Position numbers and translations under genes: made by a program. From JAENVT01 sp031412355 (lineage in GTDB: Bacteria > Actinomycetota > Acidimicrobiia > Acidimicrobiales > Ilumatobacteraceae), in contig JANOCR010000333.1 in assembly GCA_031412355.1 (NCBI GenBank), forward strand, positions 1-17,310: DNA of 17,310 nt, in the 5' to 3' direction. Below are positions 1-7,243 of the stretch, piece after piece. The notes beneath the pieces are model-generated. The model ran no database searches, was not told where the DNA came from, and was given only the letters and a program-made list of their open reading frames with translations. How positions within the stretch are numbered: position 1 is the stretch's first letter; every line of letters begins with the position of its first letter.

Positions 1-2
1 TA

Positions 3-380
3 CCGGGGTCGCTGGGCAAGCGGCTGGTCGCTGCTCACCTCACGACCGACGAAACAACGGCGATGTCTGCCGCGCAGGCGGATCCGACGTCTCAGCGCAC
101 CGCTTTCTGGATCACCGGGTTCAGCCTGTTTCTGTTCTGGAACCTCGGCACGCTGATCGGTGCACTGGCGGGTTCGGCCATCGATCCGGAGACCTTCGGC
201 CTCGACGCCGCGTTCCCCGCGGCGTACGTGGCAATGGTGTGGCCACTGTTGCGCGACGGTAGAGGCCGGCTCGCAGCGGCGTGCGGTGCCGCGATCTGCC
301 TGGCCCTGATCCCGTTCGTGCCGGTGGGCATACCGATTCTGTGTGCGGCATTTGCGGTGCTCGTCGGCGTGCGTGCATGA
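3..380 (+). CDS. azlC: AzlC family branched-chain amino acid exporter, large subunit (5' truncated)
   Basis: The reading frame is open from the window edge, so only the C-terminal 125 residues are present; the family is usually about 230-240 residues. The visible part starts with the segment GKRLVAAHLTTDET, which resembles the conserved loop of AzlC proteins. It is followed by three or four hydrophobic helices, including a FWITGFSLFLFWNLGTLIGAL-like stretch. Known AzlC proteins pair with the small protein AzlD to export branched-chain amino acids or analogues across the cytoplasmic membrane. The stop codon overlaps the azlD start (ATGA), which supports translational coupling. The internal ATG at 63 lies inside the conserved loop and is not taken as the start. 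The substrate cannot be read from sequence. Confidence 0.85.
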   Translation, partial: PGSLGKRLVAAHLTTDETTAMSAAQADPTSQRTAFWITGFSLFLFWNLGTLIGALAGSAIDPETFGLDAAFPAAYVAMVWPLLRDGRGRLAAACGAAICLALIPFVPVGIPILCAAFAVLVGVRA

Positions 381-682
381 CCTGGACACTCGTGCTCGTG
401 CTCGCTGCCGGAGCCTTCACGTTCAAGGTGCTCGGGCTGGTGGTTATCGGCGACCGCCCGCTGCCATCAATACTCGAGCGTTGTCTCGGCCTGATTCCCG
501 CGGCATTGATTGCCGCGCTGGTCGTGAAGGACACGTTCAGCATCGGCCAGCACCTGCAGATCGACGCCCGTGCCGCTGGCGTCGGCGCCGCAGTTGTCGC
601 GACTTGGAGGAAGGCGCCACTGATCCTTGTGATCGCGATCGGCGCAGGCGTGACCGCCGCCCTGCGCGCTGTCGCGTCCTAG
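377..682 (+). CDS. azlD: AzlD family branched-chain amino acid transport small subunit
   Basis: This is a 101-residue, strongly hydrophobic protein with about four predicted membrane helices, a normal size for AzlD. The segment FTFKVLGLVVIGDRPLP followed by ILERCLGLIPAALIAALVV matches the usual layout of a first helix, a short basic/proline loop, and a second helix leading into the conserved LIPAAL stretch. The ATG start overlaps the azlC stop by four bases, so the two are almost certainly co-translated and form one exporter. An open frame continues upstream to 281, but that part lies inside azlC and would give a hydrophilic extension, so I place the start at 377. Export of branched-chain amino acids is known for the family and inferred here. 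Confidence 0.88.
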   Translation: MTWTLVLVLAAGAFTFKVLGLVVIGDRPLPSILERCLGLIPAALIAALVVKDTFSIGQHLQIDARAAGVGAAVVATWRKAPLILVIAIGAGVTAALRAVAS

Positions 683-699
683 CCTGACCCCTCAAGTGT

Positions 700-738
700 G
701 GGCGCGGCAACACGCCACCGGTGGCATTTTCCGCGCCC
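700..738. terminator. Nested palindrome between convergent units, likely bidirectional terminator
   Basis: An outer inverted repeat GGGCGCGG (700-707) and CCGCGCCC (731-738) encloses a perfect 12-base palindrome GCCACCGGTGGC (714-725). Both are centred near 719. The element lies in the 80-base gap between the end of azlD on the plus strand and the end of the SRPBCC gene on the minus strand, where a shared terminator is expected. No clear U-tract follows either arm; the run of four T (727-730) lies inside the structure. Confidence 0.5.
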
Positions 739-762
739 GTTGCACGTATGGCGGCCGCGGAG

Positions 763-1218
763 CTACTCGGCGGCGTGCAACTCGACGATGCGCTTGAGGT
801 TGCGCAGGTTGCGCTTCCAGATGGCCCGCAGCACAAGTCGGCCGCCGATCACAGCGCCGATGGGGCCGCCCAGCCACCACGGGAACGTCAGCGATTCGTC
901 CCACCCGAACCGTGTGCGCCGGCCGAGGTCGATGGGCGTCAGGGTGAACCGGCCGGTGCCGGTGACCACGCCGGTGTGGCGCACGCCCATCGCCGAGTCC
1001 GGCACCCACTCCGTGATCTCCATGTGGTCGACGAGTGTGATCGGTCCGACCTTCGTATCGCACAGGAACGCAGTACCGACATTGCGACGCTGTTCGGTTT
1101 GGAATCGGATCGCGACGGCATCGTGCATCCACGAGACATGATCCTCGATCGGCTCGACGACCTCCCAGACCTGTCGCGGTGTGGCCGAGATGTCGATGGC
1201 CACGCAGAGCCGCGACAT
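763..1218 (-). CDS. SRPBCC family (polyketide cyclase/START-like) protein
   Basis: This 151-residue protein has the pattern of the SRPBCC fold. It opens with a first strand and the motif ISATPRQVWEVV (residues 10-21), which leads into the first helix, and then DHVSWM. A series of short beta strands follows (FLCDTKVGPITLVDHMEITEW), and a long C-terminal helix (about 128-149) would close the hydrophobic ligand cavity. A GGPIGAVIGGRL stretch (117-128) precedes the last helix. SRPBCC proteins bind hydrophobic ligands or act as cyclases or dehydratases; the ligand here is unknown. The ATG lies 12 bases after the galT stop, so it is probably the third gene of an operon with the methyltransferase and galT. 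Confidence 0.75.
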   Translation of the reverse strand: MSRLCVAIDISATPRQVWEVVEPIEDHVSWMHDAVAIRFQTEQRRNVGTAFLCDTKVGPITLVDHMEITEWVPDSAMGVRHTGVVTGTGRFTLTPIDLGRRTRFGWDESLTFPWWLGGPIGAVIGGRLVLRAIWKRNLRNLKRIVELHAAE

Positions 1219-1230
1219 AGCTGGGAGGCT

Positions 1231-2214
1231 CTAAGCCTTGACGGACTGGCGGCGCAGCTGCGCTGTAGCGGCCTCGGGCGACACGATGTTGAGCATCACG
1301 CCGGTGCCACGCTCGAAACCTGCCGTGGTGACGAGCTTCGGCCACAGGTGCACGTGCCAGTGGAAGGCACCGTTGTAGTGGTGTGGCGCGGTGTGGAAAC
1401 CGATGTTGTACGAGATGTCACCGTGGCTGTCGCGCAACACTTCGATCGCATCGCGAATCGACTTGCCGACCGAGGCCAGCGTGGCATCGCTGGCGTCGGC
1501 GAGATGGAGTTCGTGGTTGCGCGGAATGATGAGCAACTCGTACGGAGAGCCACTCCAGTAGGGACAGACGCACACCACGTCGTCGGTGGCGAACAGCACC
1601 CGTTCGCCTTCGCCGATCTCGGCTTCGATGGTCGCGCACAGGATGCACCCACCTTCGAAGCGGCTGAACGCACGTTGCTCTTCCAGCAGCTCGCCGGGCA
1701 CGAAAGGCAGCCCCAGCAGTTGCCCGTGCGGATGAGCGATCGATGCGCCGGCTTCGCGGCCGTGGTTGATAATCGCCTGCGTGTACCGCACGTTGGCAGT
1801 AGCGGCGTGTTCGAGGAAACGACGCTTCAACACCAGCATCATCTCTGCGGCATCGGCATCGGTGAAGGCATGAATTCCGGAGTTGTGATCGCGGGTCAGG
1901 ACGAACACTTCGTGCGTGCCGCTGGCCTCGGCCTCGACGTGCACCGGTCCGCGGTGATGGACCGCGAACGGCTGGTCACCGTCGAAGGCCGGGTACAGGT
2001 TGGGGATCACACGCATGCGCCACGTGCCACCCTTGTCGACTGTCTCGAGCGCCGGCAGTGTGACCTCTTCATTCCCAGGGCAAAAAGGGCATGGGCGATC
2101 AGGATCAGCTTCGACCTGGGCAACGCGGGGTGCGAAATCGGTCGGGCGCTCAGCACGCTCGGCAACGATCGTGACCCACCGCCCGGTGAGGGGATTGAGA
2201 CGCAGTTGACTCAC
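1231..2214 (-). CDS. galT: Galactose-1-phosphate uridylyltransferase
   Basis: GalT moves UMP between UDP-glucose and galactose-1-phosphate in the Leloir pathway. The 327-residue protein shows the family opening (RLNPLTGRWVTIVAERAERP) and the zinc pair CPFC at 42-45. The active-site motif AHPHGQ is at 160-165, where H163 is the expected uridylylated nucleophile and H161 the metal ligand. A second Cys pair CILC is at 190-193, and the C-terminal HIT-like half contains FHWHVHLWPK near 284-293. The GTG start at 2214 is chosen because homology begins there; the longer open frame to 2376 runs into the methyltransferase gene. The gap to that gene is 13 bases. No other Leloir gene is present in the window, so a different sugar phosphate substrate cannot be excluded. 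Confidence 0.9.
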   Translation of the reverse strand: MSQLRLNPLTGRWVTIVAERAERPTDFAPRVAQVEADPDRPCPFCPGNEEVTLPALETVDKGGTWRMRVIPNLYPAFDGDQPFAVHHRGPVHVEAEASGTHEVFVLTRDHNSGIHAFTDADAAEMMLVLKRRFLEHAATANVRYTQAIINHGREAGASIAHPHGQLLGLPFVPGELLEEQRAFSRFEGGCILCATIEAEIGEGERVLFATDDVVCVCPYWSGSPYELLIIPRNHELHLADASDATLASVGKSIRDAIEVLRDSHGDISYNIGFHTAPHHYNGAFHWHVHLWPKLVTTAGFERGTGVMLNIVSPEAATAQLRRQSVKA

Positions 2215-2227
2215 AGCGCTGCCCAGC

Positions 2228-3001
2228 TTACGACGTTGCGCTCGGTTCTGGACGGACGGGGCTGTGAATTGTGCGATACACGGTGACGTGGCGTGGACTG
2301 TCGGCGGTGAACGGCGCGCGTTCAGCGTCCTCCCATCGTTCGTCCAGACGGAATCCAGAGGCAAGCGCCATCGCATCGAGCTGGTCGACGGTTGAGTATC
2401 TGATCGCCCATGGCCGCATGCGCACGCCGCCCGATTCGCTGAGGGAGATGTACTGGCCCTGCGCCGTCTGGGCGATGTCGTCGTGCATCGTGACGCTCAA
2501 CACAACCGAGTCGGTGGTCATCGAACGCACGGTGACCGATGATCCCGGGTGCGGTTCCGGAACGAATGCCTCGATCACGAACGCGCCGCCTGGCGCCAGT
2601 CGCTGTGCGACCGCTGCGAAACACGACCGCTGACGGACTTCGCTGAGCAGATTGAAGAACGTGTTGTAGGCCACGTAGACGAGCGCGAACTGGCCGACCG
2701 GCTGGTCGTCGATCATGTCTCCGAGGACTGGTTGCACCGACTGCGCCGTGTCGTTGTCGGCCAGCTTCGCCAACATCGCGGGGCTGGCATCGACGCCGAC
2801 CACATTGAACCCGGCCGCAGCCAGCGGAATGGCCAGTCGTCCGGTGCCAACACCCAGTTCTAGAACCGGCAGTGGTGCAAACCCGGCTGCCAGTTCGGCG
2901 AGGAGACCGACGGTTGTGCCGACATCACTGACGCCCTGGTACCAGTCGTCGTAGATGTCGGCGAAAGAGTCGCCGTACGTCGAGTCGGTGTAACCATCCA
3001 T
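2228..3001 (-). CDS. Class I SAM-dependent methyltransferase
   Basis: This 257-residue protein has a Rossmann-type methyltransferase core. Motif I is VLELGVGTGRLAIPLA (46-61), and the acidic residue D71 in VVGVDASPAML would bind the SAM ribose. GDMID (94-98) follows, and then the segment FALVYVAYNTFFNLL (105-119), typical of motif IV. The N-terminus YGDSFADIYDDWY is common in small-molecule methyltransferases. Several C-terminal beta strands (about 157-245) form the substrate part. The ATG at 3001 fits the start of homology; the frame stays open far upstream but only antisense to the cysteine desulfurase gene. It is the first gene of a likely operon with galT. The substrate is unknown. Confidence 0.85.
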   Translation of the reverse strand: MDGYTDSTYGDSFADIYDDWYQGVSDVGTTVGLLAELAAGFAPLPVLELGVGTGRLAIPLAAAGFNVVGVDASPAMLAKLADNDTAQSVQPVLGDMIDDQPVGQFALVYVAYNTFFNLLSEVRQRSCFAAVAQRLAPGGAFVIEAFVPEPHPGSSVTVRSMTTDSVVLSVTMHDDIAQTAQGQYISLSESGGVRMRPWAIRYSTVDQLDAMALASGFRLDERWEDAERAPFTADSPRHVTVYRTIHSPVRPEPSATS

Positions 3002-3048
3002 CACACCATCTTCGACGAATGCGGCTGTCGACGGCCAATGCGCGGGCG

Positions 3049-3054
3049 TAGCCT
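3049..3054 (+). promoter_or_regulatory. -10 box (TAGCCT) of a probable leaderless promoter
   Basis: TAGCCT fits the TANNNT consensus of actinobacterial sigma-A type -10 boxes. Seven bases separate it from the GTG at 3062, which puts the transcription start at or next to the start codon. No Shine-Dalgarno sequence is visible before this GTG. No convincing -35 box is seen. Confidence 0.5.
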
Positions 3055-3061
3055 GAACGCC

Positions 3062-4198
3062 GTGCACGACGGCTACACCTACCTCGATCACGCCGCGACC
3101 ACGCCCATGCGGGCCGACGCGGTCGCGGCGATGCTGCCGTTCCTGACCGAGCAGTTCGCCAACCCGTCGGGATCGCATCGCTTCGCACGGCAGGTGCGCA
3201 AGGCTATCGACGAGGCTCGAGACGACGTCGCCGATGTGCTCGGGTGCCGGCCCGGTGAAGTGATCTTCACCAGCGGCGGAACCGAGGCCGACAACACCGC
3301 GATCTTCGGCACCCTCGATCGCTGCGGCGGCTTGGCGCTGTGTCCGGCGGTCGAGCACCATGCCGTCCTCCAGGCGGTCGAGGCCCGACGCGGACGCGTC
3401 ATCGGTGTCGATGCGGCGGGACGAGTCGATCTCGAAGCGCTCGCCACCAGCCTCGACGATGTCTCGGTCGTCAGCGTTATGGCGGTCAACAACGAAATCG
3501 GCACGATCACAGATATTGCCGAGGTGGCAGCAGTGGTCCGACGGGTGGCGCCGCAAGCCACGTTGCACACCGACGCGGTGCAGGCGGCGTGTTGGCTCGA
3601 TCTGCGTGCGCTTACTCCGCACGTCGATCTGATGTCGCTCTCTGCGCACAAGTTCGGCGGACCGAAAGGTGTTGGCGTTCTGGTCGCACGTGGGCGCTCG
3701 GTGATTGCGCCAATGCTGGTTGGTGGAGGGCAGGAGCGCGAGCGTCGCAGCGGTACCCACAACGTGGCAGGGATCATTGCGATGGCATCTGCGCTACGGG
3801 CGACCGATCAGCAGCGGTCCGACGAGAACGCCAGAGTCGCTGCGTTGCGCGATGTCCTGGTCGACGACTTGCAGGAACAGCTCGACGATGTGCACGAGAC
3901 CGTCGATCGGGCTCACAAGGTCGCCGGCTCGGCGCACGTCTGCATCGACGGCATCGAGAACGAGGCGCTGCTGTATCTCCTCGACGAGGCAGGCGTTTGT
4001 GCCAGCGCGGCATCGTCGTGCGCAAGTGGGGCAATGGAGCCCTCGCACGTGCTGGCGGCCATCGGTGTGCCGAACGAGCGGGCTCGTGGCGCGTTGCGAT
4101 TGACACTGGGACGAACCACGACTGCGGACGACATCGCCAGGGCAACGACGGTCATCGTCGAAGCGGTGCGCCGGCTGCGCAAGGGTGCGCCGTCGTGA
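3062..4198 (+). CDS. Cysteine desulfurase (IscS/NifS type)
   Basis: This PLP enzyme takes sulfur from L-cysteine as a protein-bound persulfide. With the GTG start at 3062 it has 378 residues. It shows YLDHAATTPM (7-16), the PLP-site motif SGGTEADNTA (71-80), VEHHAV (97-102, stacking His), HTDAVQA (170-176) and the PLP lysine in SAHKFGGPKG (K197). RSGTHNV (229-235) and the catalytic cysteine in ASSCASGAMEPSHVL (C320) complete the set. The short active-site loop and the MEPSHVL context place it with class I (IscS/NifS). The ATG at 3038 would add eight residues without homology; the GTG is favoured by the -10 box seven bases upstream. Its stop overlaps mnmA by four bases, so it very likely supplies sulfur for tRNA thiolation, as in the equivalent mycobacterial pair. 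Confidence 0.93.
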   Translation: MHDGYTYLDHAATTPMRADAVAAMLPFLTEQFANPSGSHRFARQVRKAIDEARDDVADVLGCRPGEVIFTSGGTEADNTAIFGTLDRCGGLALCPAVEHHAVLQAVEARRGRVIGVDAAGRVDLEALATSLDDVSVVSVMAVNNEIGTITDIAEVAAVVRRVAPQATLHTDAVQAACWLDLRALTPHVDLMSLSAHKFGGPKGVGVLVARGRSVIAPMLVGGGQERERRSGTHNVAGIIAMASALRATDQQRSDENARVAALRDVLVDDLQEQLDDVHETVDRAHKVAGSAHVCIDGIENEALLYLLDEAGVCASAASSCASGAMEPSHVLAAIGVPNERARGALRLTLGRTTTADDIARATTVIVEAVRRLRKGAPS

Positions 4199-5223
4199 AG
4201 GTTCTCATGGCCCTCAGCGGCGGTGTCGATTCCTCCGTCGCCGCCGCCGAATTGGTAGCTGCCGGCCACCACGTCGTCGGGATCACCATGCGGCTGTGGG
4301 GTGGCGACAGCGACACGGGGTGCTGCTCGGTGGCAGACGTCGACGATGCCCGACGCGTGGCACAGCAGCTCGACATCGATCACCTGGTGTTCAATTTCTC
4401 CGAAGACTTCAACAAGCACGTGGTCGACCCTTACGTGCGCGCCCACAGCCAGGGGCTCACGCCGAACCCGTGCATCGAGTGCAACCGTCACCTCAAGTTC
4501 GATCGTCTCAGCGAGCGCGCCGACCTGCTGGGCTTCGATGCCATCGCCACGGGTCACCATGCGCGGATCGATCTGGTCGGCAATCGGTACTTCGTGCATC
4601 GTGGCGCCGATCCGGTCAAGGATCAGAGCTACGTGGTGCACATGTTGCCGCAGCGCGAGTTGCGACGCACCATGTTCCCGGTCGGCAACATGACCAAGGC
4701 CGAGGTACGCACCAAGGCGGCAGCGCTGGGCCTACGAACCGCGGCGAAGCCCGACAGCCAAGATGTGTGCTTCATAACCCAGACGGGCGGACGCGAGACG
4801 TTCCTCGGTGCACGCATCCCATTCCGGACGGGAACCGTCGTCGATACCGCCGGTGCGGTGCTGGGCGAAGTACCTGCAATCGAAATGATCACGGTCGGGC
4901 AGCGTCGTGGGATCGGTCTGCCCGGCGGGGGTCCGAAGCGGTATGTGACCGCGATCGATCAGACCACGGCAACCATTGTCGTCGGCAGCGACAAGGACCT
5001 CGACGACTTCGAGATGTCGGTCGACGACGTGGTGTGGGCCGACCAACCGCACGTCGGCAACGTGATGGTTCAGTGCAGCGCGCACGGAGCGGCCATGCCT
5101 GCGTGGCTGGATGGCGACACGGTTCGGTGGCGTAGTTCGCAACGTCGCGTCGCGCCCGGGCAGAGCGTGGTGTTCTTCGACGCGGGCGATCGCTACGTGC
5201 TCGGCGGAGGCATCGCCAGATAG
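4195..5223 (+). CDS. mnmA: tRNA-specific 2-thiouridylase MnmA
   Basis: MnmA adenylates and thiolates U34 of tRNAs for Lys, Glu and Gln in the cytoplasm, using persulfide sulfur from a cysteine desulfurase. The 342-residue protein has the PP-loop SGGVDSS (8-14), the NPCIECN motif with C93 and C96, and the second catalytic cysteine C192 in SQDVCFI. The central GQRRGIGLPGG and the C-terminal beta-barrel part (about 265-342) are also typical. The GTG start overlaps the desulfurase stop (GTGA), so the two proteins should be made together. The start is fixed by the PP-loop lying eight residues in; the open frame upstream is a shadow inside the desulfurase gene. Its stop lies four bases from the end of the next, convergent gene. 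Confidence 0.95.
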   Translation: MKVLMALSGGVDSSVAAAELVAAGHHVVGITMRLWGGDSDTGCCSVADVDDARRVAQQLDIDHLVFNFSEDFNKHVVDPYVRAHSQGLTPNPCIECNRHLKFDRLSERADLLGFDAIATGHHARIDLVGNRYFVHRGADPVKDQSYVVHMLPQRELRRTMFPVGNMTKAEVRTKAAALGLRTAAKPDSQDVCFITQTGGRETFLGARIPFRTGTVVDTAGAVLGEVPAIEMITVGQRRGIGLPGGGPKRYVTAIDQTTATIVVGSDKDLDDFEMSVDDVVWADQPHVGNVMVQCSAHGAAMPAWLDGDTVRWRSSQRRVAPGQSVVFFDAGDRYVLGGGIAR

Positions 5224-5227
5224 TTCG

Positions 5228-6112
5228 TCAGTCCCGAACCGCAACAGCGCGAAGCACAGCCCCAGGGCGGCTCGGGGCGACGATGAACGACTGCACGTGC
5301 AGTGCTGTGCCCCGCGGGTTGCTCTTCGACGGTGCGAGGATGGCGGTGGTCATCGATCGCAAGCCGATCTCCACTGCGTGGCCCGCGGCCGGTCCGGTGA
5401 AGTCGGCAGCTTCGGTTGCGGCAAGAGCCAGTTCGACTCCTGCGATCTCGTTCTGCAGCACCATCAACGTCTCGGCCAGCACCACCTTGTCGTGCACCAC
5501 GACGCCTGCCGGCACGAGCACCAACCAGCGTCGCGTCAGCGCGTTGAAACGCGGAAGCAACAGCCAGGTCAGCAGTCCCGCGACCACGGCGAAAAGAGCG
5601 CCGACGATCCACTGCCCCGCCGCCAGCAGCAGCGGCGCAGCGACAACTGCACTCGTCCACACGAGCCCGGCGATCACGATCGGAGGCAGGAATGCAGCGG
5701 GTGGGCGGAGCAAGAACCGTTGCTCGTCGCCATAGGCCGATGCCTGCACGCACCGCTGGCCGAAGTCTGCTCCCGAGACCAGCAGCGCGTTTATCAGCGA
5801 GCTGGCGACGAAGGCGGCACCTGATGCTGCCGACGCGCCCGCGGTCCAACTGACCACGGCTGCGCCACAGGCCAGTGCGCCGAGCATGCGCATGACGGTT
5901 AGCCCGAGGGTCGACGGCACCGCCAACGCGACCACGCCGATGCCCCACACCATCCAGGCGACGATCGCGACGACGGATCGCACCGCGGCTGATCGAGCGT
6001 CGACGGCGTCGCCGATCGACCACACACCGCTGACGGCGACGGCAAGCCACAGAAATCGTGGCCCCCACGATGCGGTCAGCGCCGGGAGCAGGCGTGACCC
6101 GGTTGTGTGCAT
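5228..6112 (-). CDS. Multi-pass membrane protein of unknown function
   Basis: I do not recognise a named family. With the ATG at 6112 the protein has 294 residues. The first two thirds carry about six hydrophobic segments (roughly 18-35, 43-66, 70-90, 96-115, 140-162 and 165-187). The last 100 residues are soluble and begin with a basic PRFNALTRRWLVLVPAGVVVHDKVVLAETL stretch. This arrangement resembles bacterial membrane proteins with a PH-like cytoplasmic tail, but that is only an impression. Only a short, poorly spaced GGAG precedes the ATG, so the start is uncertain; the frame stays open to an ATG at 6187. It sits convergent to mnmA and divergent from the MetE-like gene, apparently as a single-gene unit. 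Confidence 0.75.
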   Translation of the reverse strand: MHTTGSRLLPALTASWGPRFLWLAVAVSGVWSIGDAVDARSAAVRSVVAIVAWMVWGIGVVALAVPSTLGLTVMRMLGALACGAAVVSWTAGASAASGAAFVASSLINALLVSGADFGQRCVQASAYGDEQRFLLRPPAAFLPPIVIAGLVWTSAVVAAPLLLAAGQWIVGALFAVVAGLLTWLLLPRFNALTRRWLVLVPAGVVVHDKVVLAETLMVLQNEIAGVELALAATEAADFTGPAAGHAVEIGLRSMTTAILAPSKSNPRGTALHVQSFIVAPSRPGAVLRAVAVRD

Positions 6113-6131
6113 GTCTCCACACTTGCCGATT

Positions 6132-6193
6132 CTCGCGCTGTTTGGCCAACGAGCGGGCCCATTGGGTTCGGCTCGTGTGCCGGCCATCGCGAG
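6132..6193. repeat. 62-base interrupted dyad in a divergent intergenic region
   Basis: The outer arms are CTCGCG (6132-6137) and CGCGAG (6188-6193); the inner arms are ACGAGC (6149-6154) and GCTCGT (6171-6176). The spacers between outer and inner arms are both 11 bases, so the whole element is symmetric about one centre. It also holds the palindromes TTGGCCAA (6142-6149) and GGGCCC (6155-6160). It could be an operator shared by the two divergent genes or a hairpin in the leader of the MetE-like mRNA. Short GC-rich arms can arise by chance. Confidence 0.4.
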
Positions 6194-6210
6194 TGGAACG
6201 ATGTCGCCCA

Positions 6211-6218
6211 GGAAGGGG
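6211..6218 (+). promoter_or_regulatory. Shine-Dalgarno sequence deciding a GTG start
   Basis: GGAAGGGG lies six bases before the GTG at 6225. It lies inside the reading frame if translation began at the in-frame ATG at 6201. This good spacing is the reason I choose the GTG as the start of the MetE-like gene. Confidence 0.5.
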
Positions 6219-6224
6219 TCCGAG

Positions 6225-7226
6225 GTGAATCGTGCTCAGCTACCAAGTGGCATCGCCACAGGGATCGGCAGCCTTCCTCATCGCGACGCCGCGGCGGCGG
6301 CAGCGTTCTCGCTGACGACACTCGAGCTGCCGGCAATCCCCACGCTGCCGAAGCGTTCGCCGGCGGAGGGCATGATCCCGCAAGGACTTGTCGGCCTGGC
6401 CGGGATCACCGTGGGTCAGTACGGCAGCATCGCCTTCGATGCCACCAGTTTCGATCCCGACGCCCCGGTCGTCACGGATCTCCAGCACGACGCGTTCGGT
6501 GGATGGCGGGCCTTTCTCGCCGCGGCCGCCGGTCGTCGCGCTCCGGTGAAGTGGCAGTTCGTCGGTCCCGTCACGCTCGGTCTGGCCCTGGTGCGCGCCG
6601 GGCTCAGCAGCGAGGTGGCCTTCGAAGTGTCGGTGCGCGCTGTCCGGTGTCGCGTTCGCCAGCTTGTCGATCATGTCGCCGAGGCTCTACCCGGATGTCG
6701 TCAGGTCGTGTTCATCGACGAGCCCACCCTCGACGAACTTATGGGCGCGAAGTTCCCGATCGCTCCCGACACTGCCGTTGATCTGGTTTCCGCAGCGCTT
6801 GCGGCGATCGAGCCGGTGGCGGTCACTGGACTGCACGTTTGCGCGACTGCCGACATCGCTTCGCTGGTGGCGATCGGGCCCGATGTGCTGTCGGTGCCGG
6901 TCGACCTACGGTTGTTGGAGTCGGCTGGCTACCTGGCCCGGTTCATCAGCGACGGCGGCACCATTGCGTGGGGCGCAGTGTCGACCGAAGGCCCGATCGC
7001 CACATCGGCCGAGCGACCCTGGCGCAAGCTCAGCGAGCTGTGGTGCGAACTTGTGCAGCGCGGTGCCGACCCGGCGCAGCTGCGCCAGCAGTCGATCATC
7101 ACGCCGGAGTGCGGTCTCGGAACACACACCCCTGCGGTTGCCGAGCGCGTGCACCGGCTGGCTGCCGACATCAGCGAGCGGGTCAGGGATCACGCCATGT
7201 CGGCGCGCTTCTCACTGGGTGCCTAG
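6225..7226 (+). CDS. MetE C-terminal-domain-like protein (cobalamin-independent methionine synthase core)
   Basis: This 333-residue protein matches only the catalytic C-terminal barrel of MetE; true MetE has about 750 residues. Visible motifs are TGIGSLPHRD (12-21, the homocysteine-site loop, IGSFP in MetE), GPVTLGLAL (114-122), FIDEPTLDE (163-171), HVC (H204, C206: zinc ligands) and PECGLGTHTP (C296: zinc ligand). The position matching the fourth zinc ligand of E. coli MetE (Glu665, by my recall and hand alignment) is Pro225 here. Related stand-alone proteins occur next to ligA in mycobacteria (Rv3015c) and are annotated as methionine synthase without proof. The methyl donor and acceptor are therefore open. 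The start is set by a good Shine-Dalgarno before GTG 6225. ligA starts 17 bases downstream with its own -10 box. Confidence 0.85.
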   Translation: MNRAQLPSGIATGIGSLPHRDAAAAAAFSLTTLELPAIPTLPKRSPAEGMIPQGLVGLAGITVGQYGSIAFDATSFDPDAPVVTDLQHDAFGGWRAFLAAAAGRRAPVKWQFVGPVTLGLALVRAGLSSEVAFEVSVRAVRCRVRQLVDHVAEALPGCRQVVFIDEPTLDELMGAKFPIAPDTAVDLVSAALAAIEPVAVTGLHVCATADIASLVAIGPDVLSVPVDLRLLESAGYLARFISDGGTIAWGAVSTEGPIATSAERPWRKLSELWCELVQRGADPAQLRQQSIITPECGLGTHTPAVAERVHRLAADISERVRDHAMSARFSLGA

Positions 7227-7230
7227 CTCT

Positions 7231-7236
7231 TACACT
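7231..7236 (+). promoter_or_regulatory. -10 box (TACACT) of a probable leaderless ligA promoter
   Basis: TACACT fits TANNNT and ends seven bases before the ligA ATG at 7244, the same spacing as the cysteine desulfurase promoter at 3049. No Shine-Dalgarno is present in the 17-base gap after the upstream gene. Together this suggests that transcription starts on the ATG itself. Confidence 0.55.
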
Positions 7237-7243
7237 CGCACGC

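Noticed and set aside
721..2286. 521-codon open frame on the plus strand opposite the SRPBCC and galT genes
   Set aside because: It is a shadow of high-GC codons: the minus strand has clear GalT and SRPBCC motifs, and the plus translation shows low-complexity His/Arg/Asp-rich sequence with no domain.
3002..3760. Possible long N-terminal extension of the methyltransferase
   Set aside because: The extension lies entirely antisense to the cysteine desulfurase gene and its promoter, and has no similarity to methyltransferase N-termini.
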